64,000 nucleotides of DNA from Streptomyces sp. YIM 121038. Lineage in GTDB: Bacteria > Actinomycetota > Actinomycetes > Streptomycetales > Streptomycetaceae. The stretch is from the NCBI RefSeq assembly GCF_006088715.1, contig NZ_CP030771.1:2232001-2296000 (forward strand), written 5' to 3'. Shown here in pieces: positions 50,228 through 60,341 of this stretch (its first letter is position 1; each line of letters starts with the position of its first letter). The notes under the pieces are model-generated. The model ran no database searches. It saw only the letters and a list, made by a program, of their open reading frames with translations, and was not told the DNA's origin. Both the position numbers and the translations under genes were made by a program.

Positions 50228-52480
50228 TCACGGCGCGAGCGGAGTGACCCGCACCGCGAAGCCGTTGAGCACCGCCGTGCCGGACAGCGGGTCGAGGAGG
50301 CTGCCGTCGAGGAGCTGGTTCACGTTGGCTCCGGGGTCGGCGGCGGCGACGGTCAGCCGGGTGCCGGGGCGGTCGTGGCCCCAGCCGTGCGGCAGGCTCA
50401 CCACCCCGGGACGCATCGCGTCCGTGACCTCCACCAGGGCCTCGATCTCCCCGCCCGCGGCCGTCACGCGCGCGGGGCGGCCGTCCGCCAGGCCGAGCCG
50501 GGCCGCGTCCCCGGGGTGGACGTGCAGGGTGCAGCGGTTGGAGCCGCCGGTCAGGGCGGGGACGTTGTGCATCCAGCTGTTGTTGGAGCGCAGATGGCGG
50601 CGGCCGACGAGGACGAGCTCGGCGGGCGTCTCGCGCAGCGCGCGGGCCAGCCGCGGCAGATCCGCGGCGATCGGGCCGGGCAGCAGCTCGATTCGGCCGC
50701 TGCGGGTCTTGAGGATCTCCGGGACGCGCGGGGCGAGCGGCCCGAGGTCGATGCCGTGCGGGTGGTCGAGGAGGCGGGCCAGGCTCAGCCCGTCCGGGTC
50801 CGCGCCGAAGCCGTCGCCGTACGGGCCGAGGCGCAGCATCAGGTCCAGGCGCCGCTCGGGGCCGCTCTCGCCCGTGAGCCGGGCGGCGAGGTCCGCGGGG
50901 TCGCGGCCGTACACCCGGGTGTGCGGGGCGGCGACGGCCTCGGCGAGGGTGCGCTCGACGACCAGGGCGTCCACGGCGGCCGGGTCGGTGCCGTGCCCGC
51001 CGGTCGCGGCGAGCACCAGCCGCGCGAGGATCTCGGTCTCCGGCATCCGGCCCGCCTCCAGGGGCACGGCGGCGCGGGTGTAGCGGACCTGGTTGCGCAC
51101 GGCCAGGGCGTTGAAGGCGAACGGGAAGTGGGCGCTCTGGGCGGGTGGTGGCGGCGGGAGCACGACGTCGGCGTGGCGCGCGGTCTCGTTCAGGTACGGG
51201 TCGACGCTCACCATGAAGTCCAGGGACTCCAGGGCCTTGTCGAGGCGGTCGCCGTCGGGCGCGGACAGGACGGGGTTGGCGGCGATGGCGATGACGGCGC
51301 GGACGGGGCTCTCGCCCAGGCCGCTGTCCGGGACGCGGGGCTGGCTGTCGATCTCCTCGGCGAGCGCGGCGAGGGGCAGTTCGCCCTTGGCCTCGGGGTG
51401 CCCGCTCACGCGGCTGCGCCAGCGGCCGAGCGCGAAGCCCCGGCCCGGCCCGGCGGGGCGCGGCGCCCTGCCGGTGGCGGAGAGCGGGAACAGGACGCCG
51501 CCGGGCCGGTCGAGGTTGCCGGTCAGGACGTTCAGGACGTCGACGAGCCAGCAGGTCAGCGTCCCGTGGGCGACGGTGCTCGCGCCGATCCTGCCGTACA
51601 CGGCGGCGGTGGGCGCCGCGGCGAGTTCACGGGCGAGGGTCCGGAGGGTGGCGGCGGGCACGTCGCAGGCCGGAGCGACGGCCTCCGGGGTGAAGGCCCG
51701 TACGGCGTCGGCGAGTTCGTCGATCCCCGTGACGTGGTCTTCGAGCGCGCCGAGGCGGGTGAGGCCGTCGGCGAACAGGACCTGCGCCATCGCCGCGAGC
51801 AGCAGCGCGTCCGTGCCGGGCCGGATCGCCAGGTGCCGGTCGGCGAGCCGGGCGGTGCGGGTGCGGCGCGGGTCGACGACGGTGAGCAGGCCGCCCCGGG
51901 CGCGCAGCGCCTTGAGCCGGCCGGGGAAGTCGGGCGCGGTGCACAGGCTGCCGTTGGAGTCCAGGGGGTTGGCGCCGATGACGAGCAGGTGGTCGGTGCG
52001 GTCCAGGTCCGGTACGGGGATCGCCAGCGGGTCGCCGAAGAGGAGGCCGCAGGAGACGTGCTTGGGCATCTGGTCGACGGTGCTCGCGGTGAACAGGCTG
52101 CGGGTGCCGAGGGCGCCGAGCAGCACGGGCGGGTACAGGGCGCCCGCCATGGTGTGCACGTTCGGGTTGCCGAGCACGACGCCCACCGCGTGCGGTCCGT
52201 ACCCCTCGACGACGGGGCGCAGGCCCGCGGCGACGGCGGCGAACGCCTCGTCCCAGCTCGTCTCCGCGAGGCGTCCGCCGGTGCGGACGAGGGGCCGCCG
52301 CAGCCGGTCGGGGTCGGCGTCGGACGCGCCGAGCGCGGCGCCCTTGGGGCAGATGAAGCCGCGGCTGAAGACGTCGGCGCGGTCGCCGCGCGCGCCGGTC
52401 ACGCGCGCGCCCTCGACGGTGAGCGTGAGGCCGCAGGTGGCTTCGCAGAGCGGGCAGATGCGCGGGGCGGTGCGGGTCAT
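50228..52480 (-). CDS. Molybdopterin-dependent oxidoreductase
   Basis: The enzyme has 750 residues and a bis-MGD (DMSO reductase family) fold. The N-terminal [4Fe-4S] motif is C9-x2-C12-x3-C16-x27-C44 (CPLCEATCG...FICPKG). Cofactor-binding segments include VVLGNPNVHTMAG, LLVIGANPLDSNGS, and the C-terminal domain with RSNNSWMHNVPAL and VSLPHGWGHDRPGTRL. There is no Tat signal, so it is cytoplasmic and resembles formate-dehydrogenase-like or nitrate-reductase-like proteins of aerobic actinobacteria. Its promoter carries the CATACCGACYGGT motif shared with the lipid cluster. Confidence 0.88.
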   Translation of the reverse strand: MTRTAPRICPLCEATCGLTLTVEGARVTGARGDRADVFSRGFICPKGAALGASDADPDRLRRPLVRTGGRLAETSWDEAFAAVAAGLRPVVEGYGPHAVGVVLGNPNVHTMAGALYPPVLLGALGTRSLFTASTVDQMPKHVSCGLLFGDPLAIPVPDLDRTDHLLVIGANPLDSNGSLCTAPDFPGRLKALRARGGLLTVVDPRRTRTARLADRHLAIRPGTDALLLAAMAQVLFADGLTRLGALEDHVTGIDELADAVRAFTPEAVAPACDVPAATLRTLARELAAAPTAAVYGRIGASTVAHGTLTCWLVDVLNVLTGNLDRPGGVLFPLSATGRAPRPAGPGRGFALGRWRSRVSGHPEAKGELPLAALAEEIDSQPRVPDSGLGESPVRAVIAIAANPVLSAPDGDRLDKALESLDFMVSVDPYLNETARHADVVLPPPPPAQSAHFPFAFNALAVRNQVRYTRAAVPLEAGRMPETEILARLVLAATGGHGTDPAAVDALVVERTLAEAVAAPHTRVYGRDPADLAARLTGESGPERRLDLMLRLGPYGDGFGADPDGLSLARLLDHPHGIDLGPLAPRVPEILKTRSGRIELLPGPIAADLPRLARALRETPAELVLVGRRHLRSNNSWMHNVPALTGGSNRCTLHVHPGDAARLGLADGRPARVTAAGGEIEALVEVTDAMRPGVVSLPHGWGHDRPGTRLTVAAADPGANVNQLLDGSLLDPLSGTAVLNGFAVRVTPLAP

Positions 52481-52523
52481 GGGCCCTCCCGGGGCGGGGC
52501 GCGGAGGCGCGGTGCACCCTCAG

Positions 52524-52542
52524 CATACCGACCGGTACGTAT
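52524..52542. promoter_or_regulatory. CATACCGACYGGT operator, copy 3 (molybdopterin gene)
   Basis: CATACCGACCGGT (52524-52536) continues as ACGTATG, extending the dyad. It lies 44 bases before the oxidoreductase start and behind the stop of the TetR gene. Confidence 0.6.
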
Positions 52543-52553
52543 GGCACCAGGGT

Positions 52554-53186
52554 TCAGCCGAGCGCCCGCTCGACGTACGCGTACAGCAGGGTCCGCGTCT
52601 CGGCCACGAGCTCCGGGTCGCCCAACGGGTCGGCGCGGAAGGCGAGTTGGAGCAGGGCGTCGACGGCCTCGACGCTGACGAGCACGGCGCGGCGGAGCCG
52701 GGCGTCCAGCGGGCGGCCGAGGTGTCCGGCGAGGAGCCGGGCGACGCGGTCGGCGACGGTCCCGTTGGCGTCGGGCATCGCCTCGGGCGCCGACGGAATG
52801 CCGAAGTCGACCCGCCCGAAGCCGGGCACGGTGCGCTTCATCAGCAGATACTCGTCGAAGGCGGCCTCGACGGCGCCGCGCAGATCACCGCGGGGCACGG
52901 CCGTCATGCGCGCCGTGACCCGGCGGGCGTAGGCGTCGAGGTTGCGGTGGGCGAGGGCGTCGGCCAGGGCGCGCTTGTTGTCGAAGAAGCGGTAGACCGA
53001 GCCGATGGGCACGCCCGCGCGGACCGCGACCGCCCGGGTGGTCAGCCCCTCGTAGCCGACCTCGTCGAGGAGGGCGGCGCAGGCGTCGAGGATCCGGTCG
53101 AGGCGCTCCGCGCTGCGGCGCTGCACCGGGCTGCGGCGCAGGGCGGCGGCGGGGTTCGGGTCACGCGGTCCAGGGGAGTCACGCAC
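52554..53186 (-). CDS. TetR-family regulator
   Basis: The protein has 210 residues from GTG 53186 (GTG 53204 gives six more). The helix-turn-helix is [55 protein letters not shown] (about 23-78). The start has no ribosome site, and TACTCT lies a few bases upstream, consistent with a leaderless message. It precedes the molybdopterin gene, whose promoter has its own operator, so either this protein or the one at 31733 may act there. Confidence 0.85.
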   Translation of the reverse strand: MRDSPGPRDPNPAAALRRSPVQRRSAERLDRILDACAALLDEVGYEGLTTRAVAVRAGVPIGSVYRFFDNKRALADALAHRNLDAYARRVTARMTAVPRGDLRGAVEAAFDEYLLMKRTVPGFGRVDFGIPSAPEAMPDANGTVADRVARLLAGHLGRPLDARLRRAVLVSVEAVDALLQLAFRADPLGDPELVAETRTLLYAYVERALG

Positions 53187-53243
53187 CCCGGGAGAGTAGA
53201 GCACCGTTCACATTTCACGGATCCCTCTTGCGCGGGGAAATGA

Positions 53244-53271
53244 CGAATCCTACGGTGTTCCATAGGAATCG
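53244..53271. promoter_or_regulatory. Inverted repeat upstream of hmgA
   Basis: CGAATCCTA (53244-53252) faces TAGGAATCG (53263-53271) with one mismatch, 56 bases before the hmgA start. Candidate operator, perhaps for the HutC-type regulator encoded downstream. Confidence 0.45.
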
Positions 53272-53326
53272 TTGGCGAGGACGCCGGCGGCGGCCCGTCG
53301 TGGGCCAGGGAGCCGAGGGAGCTGTC

Positions 53327-54679
<1,353 letters not shown>

Positions 54680-54731
54680 CACCACCACTTCCGGCCGCTG
54701 TCCGCGTCGTCTCGGAAGTACGGAGTTCCCT

Positions 54732-55481
54732 GTGACCGCTTTCGCCCCGGACTCGATCGTCCTGAACCGAAAGCTGCCGCTCTGGTATCAGGTCTCGCAG
54801 TCGCTGCGCGCCTCGATACTCGGCCGGGCGCCGGACGCCCCGCTGCGGCTTCCCACCGAGGAGCAGCTGGCGGGGCACTACGGCGTCAGCGTGCTCACCA
54901 TGCGCCAGGCCCTCAAGGAGCTGGAGGACGAGGGCCTGATCAGCAGGCACCGGCGGCGCGGCACGTTCATCGAGCCGGACGTGCGGCGCGGCTCGCCGGT
55001 GCGGCTGCTCGGCTCGGTCGACGCCATCGTGGCGCAGCAGTCCGGCATGGACACCAAGCTCCTGTCCCACGGCCGGGAGCAGGTGCCCACCGACGTCGCC
55101 GAGCACTTCCCCGGGCTCACCGAGGTCGCCACGTACCACCGGCTGCGCAGCGACGCCAGGACCGGCGAGCCGACCAACCACGCGCGCAACCACGTGCGTC
55201 CCGACCTCGCCGAGCGCATCGACCCGACCGACCTGGAGCGCTGGCCGATGACGAAGGTCCTGCGCGACGTGGTGGGCGTGGCGATCTCGCGCATCACCGA
55301 CACCGTGGAGGCCCGGCTCGCCGACCCCGAGACGGCCCGGCTGCTCCAAGTGCCGCTGCTCAGCCCGATCCTGCACTACACGGGCATCACCTACGACACC
55401 GAGGGCCGGGCGCTCGACGTGGCCCGGATCCAGTACCGGGGCGACCGCTTCTCGTTCACCGTCACGCTCGACGCGACCTGA
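54732..55481 (+). CDS. GntR/HutC-family regulator
   Basis: The protein has 249 residues. The winged helix (LPLWYQVSQSLRASILGR...RLPTEEQLAGHYGVSVLTMRQALKELEDEGLISRHRRRGTFI, about 14-77) is followed by a UTRA effector domain (LLGSVDAIVAQQ to the end). HutC-type members often sense a catabolite. It starts 52 bases after hmgA on the same strand, so control of homogentisate use is the natural inference. Confidence 0.88.
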   Translation: MTAFAPDSIVLNRKLPLWYQVSQSLRASILGRAPDAPLRLPTEEQLAGHYGVSVLTMRQALKELEDEGLISRHRRRGTFIEPDVRRGSPVRLLGSVDAIVAQQSGMDTKLLSHGREQVPTDVAEHFPGLTEVATYHRLRSDARTGEPTNHARNHVRPDLAERIDPTDLERWPMTKVLRDVVGVAISRITDTVEARLADPETARLLQVPLLSPILHYTGITYDTEGRALDVARIQYRGDRFSFTVTLDAT

Positions 55482-55506
55482 TGGCCGCCTCCCGGCGCGT
55501 CGTACG

Positions 55507-56706
55507 ATGCCGGGCGTGACGTACGACGACGCGCCGCCGCTCGCCGATCTCATGCCGTGGTCCGTCGCGCCGCTCCGGCCGGGACGCGGGTGGCCGATGG
55601 CGCCCGACGCCGCGTCCCTCAGGGCCCGTTGGGACGCCTTCGTCCGCGCCGACGCGGCCGGGCGCGAGGCACTGTTCGGGCCGACCCGGGCGCGCACCCT
55701 GCACACCCCGGTCGCGCAGCTGCCCGGGTGCGGCGGCGGCACGGGACGCCTCGCCCGCGAGGACGGGCCCTGCGCCGAACCCGTCCGGGTGGTGCACGGG
55801 CCCTTCGACGAGCAGTGGCTGATACCCGACCACCGCCTCCTCGACGCGGCCCGCCCGGAGCTGTGGCGGGTGGCCGGTGCCGGGCAGCTCTTCCTCACCG
55901 AGCAGGGGTACGTCCCCGACGCGGACGCCGGGCCCGCGGTGCTCGCCTCCGCGGTGCTGCCGGACGGGCGCTCCCCCGCCGGGCGGCCCGGCCGCATCCG
56001 CCCGCTCTACCGACGTCCCGGTGGCACTGAAACGAACGTTCCATCCGGTCTGTTGGAACACCTCTCCCGGCTGTACGGGACGGGTGTCGCCCCGGAGGAC
56101 TTCCTGGCCTGGACCCTGGTCGCCGCGCGGGCCACGCCCGCGGGCCCCGTCGTGCCGCTCACGTCCGCCGCCGACGCCTGGGCGCGGGGCGTGGAGCTGG
56201 GGCGGCGCGCGCTCCGGCTCCAGCTGCGCGGGGCCTCGGGCGAGCGGCCGAAGCTGCCCGGCGGGCGGCGGCCGTACGTGCGGGCGCCGCTGCCCGCACG
56301 GCCCTCCGGGCTCGCCTACGACGCCGGGGACGAGGCCCTGCGGGTCGGCGAGGGCGGGCTCATCTCGCCCGTGCCCGCGGGCGCGTGGGACTTCCGGGTC
56401 AGCGGGGTGCGGGTCATCGAGCTGTGGTTCGAGCGGCGGACGGCCCCGGCGGAGCCCGGCACCCTGGAGGCCGTCCGGCCCTCGGCGTGGCCCCAGGCCT
56501 GGACCTCGCAGCTCCTGGAGCTGATCACGGTCCTCGCCCTCCTCGCGGAGCTTCCGGCGCTCCCGGACCCCTCCCCCGCCGACGCGCTCACGGTCGCCGA
56601 CCTGCACGCGGCGGGCGTCCTGCCCGTCCCGGCGGCGGCCCGGCGCCCGGCCTCGGTCCTCGACCACCACGAGGAGGGGCCGGAGGGGCAGTTCGCCCTG
56701 CTCTGA
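55507..56706 (+). CDS. Type ISP restriction/modification-like protein, orphan C-terminal part
   Basis: The protein has 399 residues. I recognise the sequence type (LADLMPWSVAPLRPGRGWPMAPDAASLRARWDAF, EPVRVVHGPFDEQWLIPDHRLLDAARPELWRV, IRPLYRRPGG, LWFERRT near the end) as the part annotated as type ISP restriction/modification enzyme in Streptomyces, corresponding to the methylase-associated or target-recognition region. No helicase, nuclease or complete methylase motif is present and no partner gene is near. It may have been taken over for another role. Starts 25 bases after the GntR gene. Confidence 0.6.
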   Translation: MPGVTYDDAPPLADLMPWSVAPLRPGRGWPMAPDAASLRARWDAFVRADAAGREALFGPTRARTLHTPVAQLPGCGGGTGRLAREDGPCAEPVRVVHGPFDEQWLIPDHRLLDAARPELWRVAGAGQLFLTEQGYVPDADAGPAVLASAVLPDGRSPAGRPGRIRPLYRRPGGTETNVPSGLLEHLSRLYGTGVAPEDFLAWTLVAARATPAGPVVPLTSAADAWARGVELGRRALRLQLRGASGERPKLPGGRRPYVRAPLPARPSGLAYDAGDEALRVGEGGLISPVPAGAWDFRVSGVRVIELWFERRTAPAEPGTLEAVRPSAWPQAWTSQLLELITVLALLAELPALPDPSPADALTVADLHAAGVLPVPAAARRPASVLDHHEEGPEGQFALL

Positions 56707-56709
56707 GGG

Positions 56710-58086
56710 CTAGGCGCGGCGGCGCCCCAGCAGCAGCGCGACCATGCCGAGCGCCTGGAGGACGGCGAGGAGCACGATCCCGGTGCGGAAGCCGGGCACT
56801 CCCGCGCCGCCCGTCCCGTAGGCGAGGGCGGCCACCGCGGGACCCACCGTGAACGCGAGGGTCCGGAAGGTGTTGGTGACACCACCGGCCGTGCCGACGA
56901 GCTCCGCCGGGGTCGCCTCCAGGATGCCGAGGTTCACCGGCGTGCCGAACAGCGCCTGCCCCACCCCGGTCACGGCGAGCCGCCAGCCGATGTCCCACAG
57001 GCCCGCGTCCGGTCCGAGCGTGAGCATGCTCAGCACCCCGAGCGCGGTCAGGGCGGCGCCCGCCGCGCCCACGCGCTCCTTGGGGAAGCGGTCGGCGAGC
57101 GACCCGCCGGCGGACGCGGTGAGCGCCACCGCGCCGATGAAGAACATCATCGCGAGGCCGGTCAGGGACGCCCCGGCGTCCAGGACGTCGGCGACGTAGT
57201 AGGGCAGCAGGAAGTAGGACAGGCCGGTGAAGGTGCCGCTGAGGAAGAGGGCGAGCACGGGCAGGCCCACGCCGGGCCGCCGCAGCAGGTCGAGGACGGG
57301 GCGGGCGGTGCGCAGCCGGGCCCACCCGAGGCCGCCCGCGACCGCGGCGGCCGCGGCGACGCCGGCGGCGACGGGCACGTCCGCGTCCACCCGGTCGAAG
57401 GCGACGAGCAGCGCCGTGACCGCGGCGCCGAGCACCACCCCGTCCGCGACCAGCGAACGGCTCGGCGGCGCGAGGCCCTTGTCGCCGCGCGGGATCAGCC
57501 GCGCGCCCAGCCACACCACCGCGATCAGCACGGGGACCTTCAGCAGGAACACCGGCCGCCACCCGTAGGCGTCCACGACGGCCCCGCCGAGCGACGAGCC
57601 GCCCATGGAGCCGAGCGGCATGATCGTGGCGATGAGGCCCATGGCGCGGCCCCGGCGCTCGGGCGGCACGCTCAGGGCGACCACCGGCAGGTACAGCGCG
57701 CCGACGACCGCGCCCGCCACGCCTTGCAGCACGCGGGCGGCGACCAGGACCGGCAGGTTCGGGGCCAGGGCCGCGAGCACGCTGGTCAGGCCGATCGCGG
57801 GCGTCGCGAGCAGGAAGACCGCGCGCAGGTCCACGCGGTCGCTCCAGCGCCCGGCGGGCAGGGCCAGGGCGGCGGTGGGCAACGCGTAGGCGAGCAGCAC
57901 CCACTGGGTGGCGGAGGAGCCGACGCCCAGGTCGTCGCCGATCGCGGGCAGCGTCACGGCGGACAGGCTGAGCTCCAGGGTGACCATGAGCATGGCGAGG
58001 GCCATCACGACGACGGGCGCCCAGCGCGTCCGCCCACCGTCGTCGGCGGAGGGGGCACCGGTGGCCGCGGATATCTGCTGAGTCAT
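56710..58086 (-). CDS. MFS multidrug exporter (EmrB/QacA, 14-helix type)
   Basis: The protein has 458 residues. The first helix MVTLELSLSAVTLPAIGDDLGVGSSATQWVLLAYALPTAALALPAGRWSDR carries the QacA-type TM1 and loop motif; ERRGRAMGLIATIMPLGSMGGSSLGGAVVDAYGWRPVFLLKVPV contains motif C of exporters (antiporter signature). It is convergent with the ISP-like gene and divergent from the quinone reductases across two mirrored 21-bp elements. It could export a quinone-like or electrophilic compound that the reductases also handle. Confidence 0.85.
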   Translation of the reverse strand: MTQQISAATGAPSADDGGRTRWAPVVVMALAMLMVTLELSLSAVTLPAIGDDLGVGSSATQWVLLAYALPTAALALPAGRWSDRVDLRAVFLLATPAIGLTSVLAALAPNLPVLVAARVLQGVAGAVVGALYLPVVALSVPPERRGRAMGLIATIMPLGSMGGSSLGGAVVDAYGWRPVFLLKVPVLIAVVWLGARLIPRGDKGLAPPSRSLVADGVVLGAAVTALLVAFDRVDADVPVAAGVAAAAAVAGGLGWARLRTARPVLDLLRRPGVGLPVLALFLSGTFTGLSYFLLPYYVADVLDAGASLTGLAMMFFIGAVALTASAGGSLADRFPKERVGAAGAALTALGVLSMLTLGPDAGLWDIGWRLAVTGVGQALFGTPVNLGILEATPAELVGTAGGVTNTFRTLAFTVGPAVAALAYGTGGAGVPGFRTGIVLLAVLQALGMVALLLGRRRA

Positions 58087-58118
58087 GCCGCCGACGCTAG
58101 GAACGGCCCCGGCCGCGC

Positions 58119-58236
58119 CGCCTCTGTCACGTGACTGGGTTCCCCCGGCCGGGCTCCGGCGGGGGCGATCCCGGTCGCCGCCCCGGTCACCCGGCCCGGT
58201 CACCGGTCGCCCGACCCCAGTCACCCGACAGAGGCG
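58119..58236. promoter_or_regulatory. Two mirrored 21-bp elements between MFS and quinone-reductase genes
   Basis: The element at 58119-58139 (CGCCTCTGTCACGTGACTGG and one G) recurs as the reverse complement at 58216-58236 with two mismatches. Each copy sits upstream of one of the divergent genes, 33 and 68 bases from the start codons. This is what a single regulator or sigma factor serving both promoters would need. Confidence 0.65.
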
Positions 58237-58303
58237 ACCCCGTGCCGCCCCCGCCTAGCGTCGGGAGCGTCATCGCCCCCTCACCGTCCGGGAGGAACCC
58301 TCC

Positions 58304-59356
58304 ATGCACGCCATCCGACTGCACGCCTTCGGCGGGCCCGAGGAACTGCGCTACGAAGAGGTCGGCGACCCCGAGCCCGGCCCCGGCCAGGTCCGGATCG
58401 CCGTACGGGCGGCGGGCGTCCATCTGCTCGACACCGCCCTGCAGCGCGGCGCGGACGACGCCCTGCCCTTCCCGCTGCCCGACCTGCCCGTGACGCCCGG
58501 CCGCGAGGTCGCGGGGGTCGTCGACCGGCTCGGCGACGGGGTGGCGAAGGAGTGGCTCGGACGCCGCGTCGTCACGCATCTCGGCCTGGTCAACGCCGGG
58601 TACGCCGAGCTGGCCGTGCGCGAGACGGAGGCGCTCTTCCCGCTGCCGGACTCCGTGTCGTACGAGGCCGCGATCGCGATGGTCGGCACCGGCCGGATGG
58701 CGCTCGGCGTCCTGGAGGTGGCCGCGCCCGCGGCCGACGACGTGGTCCTGGTGACCGCGGCGGCGGGCGGCATCGGCACGCTGCTCGTGCAGGCGGCGCG
58801 GAACCTCGGCGCGACCGTGGTGGGCGCGGCGGGCGGCCCGGACAAGGCCGCCCGGGTCCGGGCTCTCGGCGCGGACGTCGCCGTCGACTACGACCGCCCG
58901 GACTGGGCGGACGAGGTGCGCGCCGCGCTCGGCGGCCGCGAGGTCGACGTCGTCTTCGACAGCGTCGGCGGGGCCGCGGGCCGGGCGGCGTTCGACCTCC
59001 TGGGCTACGGCGGGCAGTTCGTGATGTACGGCTGGTCGGCGGGGACGCCGACGGAGTTCACCTCCGAGGACCTGCACGCGCGCCTGCTCACGGCGACGTA
59101 CGCGCTCGGCCCGCGTATCCTGCGGGTGCCCGGGGGGCTGCGCGCGCTCCAGGAGCGCGCCCTCGCCGAGGCCGCGAGCGGCACCCTCGTACCGGCCGTC
59201 ACGACGTTCCCGCTGCGTGACGCGGCCGCCGCGCACACGGCGCTGCTCGGCCGCGCCACGGTCGGCAAGGTCGTCCTGCTGGCCGCCGCCGAGGACACGT
59301 CCGGCGGCAGCACCGGCAGCACCCACGACAACACGAAGGAGACGGTGGCGTCATGA
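58304..59356 (+). CDS. Zinc-less MDR quinone oxidoreductase, first copy
   Basis: The protein has 350 residues. N-terminal GroES-like half (RYEEVGDPEPGPGQVRIAVRAAGVHLLDTALQRG, TPGREVAGVV) and Rossmann half with VLVTAAAGGIGTLLVQAARNLGATVVGAAGG. It lacks catalytic zinc ligands and is likely an NADPH:quinone reductase. GGGAGG precedes ATG 58304. The C-terminal 20 residues are Ser/Thr/Gly-rich. The stop overlaps the start of the next reductase gene by four bases. Confidence 0.87.
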   Translation: MHAIRLHAFGGPEELRYEEVGDPEPGPGQVRIAVRAAGVHLLDTALQRGADDALPFPLPDLPVTPGREVAGVVDRLGDGVAKEWLGRRVVTHLGLVNAGYAELAVRETEALFPLPDSVSYEAAIAMVGTGRMALGVLEVAAPAADDVVLVTAAAGGIGTLLVQAARNLGATVVGAAGGPDKAARVRALGADVAVDYDRPDWADEVRAALGGREVDVVFDSVGGAAGRAAFDLLGYGGQFVMYGWSAGTPTEFTSEDLHARLLTATYALGPRILRVPGGLRALQERALAEAASGTLVPAVTTFPLRDAAAAHTALLGRATVGKVVLLAAAEDTSGGSTGSTHDNTKETVAS

Positions 59357-60270
59357 CCATGCGCGCGATGGCTTTCACGGAGTACGGCGGTCCCGACGTG
59401 CTCAGGCTCATGGACCTCGACGTCCCGGAGCCGGGGCCCGGGCAGGTGCGGGTGCGGGTCCGGGCCGCGGGTGTCATGCCCTTCGACACGGGCGTCCGGC
59501 AGGGGGCGATACGCCCGCCCGCTGCCGCCTTCCCGGTCGTGCCCGGCAACGAGTTCGCGGGCACCGTGGACGCGGTGGGCCCCGAGGTCACGGCGTTCGC
59601 GCCCGGCGCGGACGTGCTCGGCTTCTCGCTGCTCGGCGCGTACGCGCAGTACGTCGTCGTCGGCGCGGACCAGCTGGTCACCAAGCCGGACGCGATGGAC
59701 TTCGTCAGCGCGGGCGGCTTCTCCGGCAACGCGCAGGGCGCGCACATGGCGCTCAGCGCGGTCGGCGTGCGCCCCGGCGACACGGTCCTGGTCAACGGCG
59801 CCGCGGGCGGATTCGGCACCTTGGCCGTGCAGTTGGCGCGGGCGTGGGGCGCCGCCACGGTCATCGGCACCGCGAGTCCGCGCAACCACGACCATCTGCG
59901 CGCCCTCGGCGCCGTTCCCGTCACGTACGGGGAAGGGCTCGAAGACCGGGTGCGCGCCCTCGCCCCGGGCGGCGTCGACGCGGCCGTCGACGCCGCGGGC
60001 GCCCAGGCCCTGCGCGCGTCGGTGGCCGTGGCCAAGGACCGCCACCGGGTGGCGACGATGCTCGCGGACGAGGAGGCGGAGCGCCTGGGCGTGCCCCCGC
60101 TGCGCGGCACGCGCACGGCGGAGCGCCTGGCCGAGGTCACCGCCCTGTACGCGAAGGGCCTGTTGCGGGTCCACCTCCGGGCGACGTACCCCCTTCAGGA
60201 AGCGGCGGCCGCCCACCACGCCGTGGAGTCGGGCCACGGCCGGGGCAAGGTCGTCCTGACGGTCGACTGA
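59353..60270 (+). CDS. Zinc-less MDR quinone oxidoreductase, second copy
   Basis: The protein has 305 residues, translationally coupled to the preceding gene. It has VRVRAAGVMPFDTGVRQG, VVPGNEFAGTVDAVG and the cofactor motif VNGAAGGFGTLAVQLARAWGAATVIGTASPRN. It is closer to the 27824 gene product than to its neighbour (shared ATVIGTAS..NH..LR.LGA.PVTYGEGL pattern). The tandem suggests two substrates or a heterodimer. Confidence 0.87.
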   Translation: MTMRAMAFTEYGGPDVLRLMDLDVPEPGPGQVRVRVRAAGVMPFDTGVRQGAIRPPAAAFPVVPGNEFAGTVDAVGPEVTAFAPGADVLGFSLLGAYAQYVVVGADQLVTKPDAMDFVSAGGFSGNAQGAHMALSAVGVRPGDTVLVNGAAGGFGTLAVQLARAWGAATVIGTASPRNHDHLRALGAVPVTYGEGLEDRVRALAPGGVDAAVDAAGAQALRASVAVAKDRHRVATMLADEEAERLGVPPLRGTRTAERLAEVTALYAKGLLRVHLRATYPLQEAAAAHHAVESGHGRGKVVLTVD

Positions 60271-60341
60271 GACCGCCCGGCCCGGGGCGGCCCGAGCGCG
60301 GCCGGGGAATATCCACCGCCCCGGGACAGCTGACGTGAACC

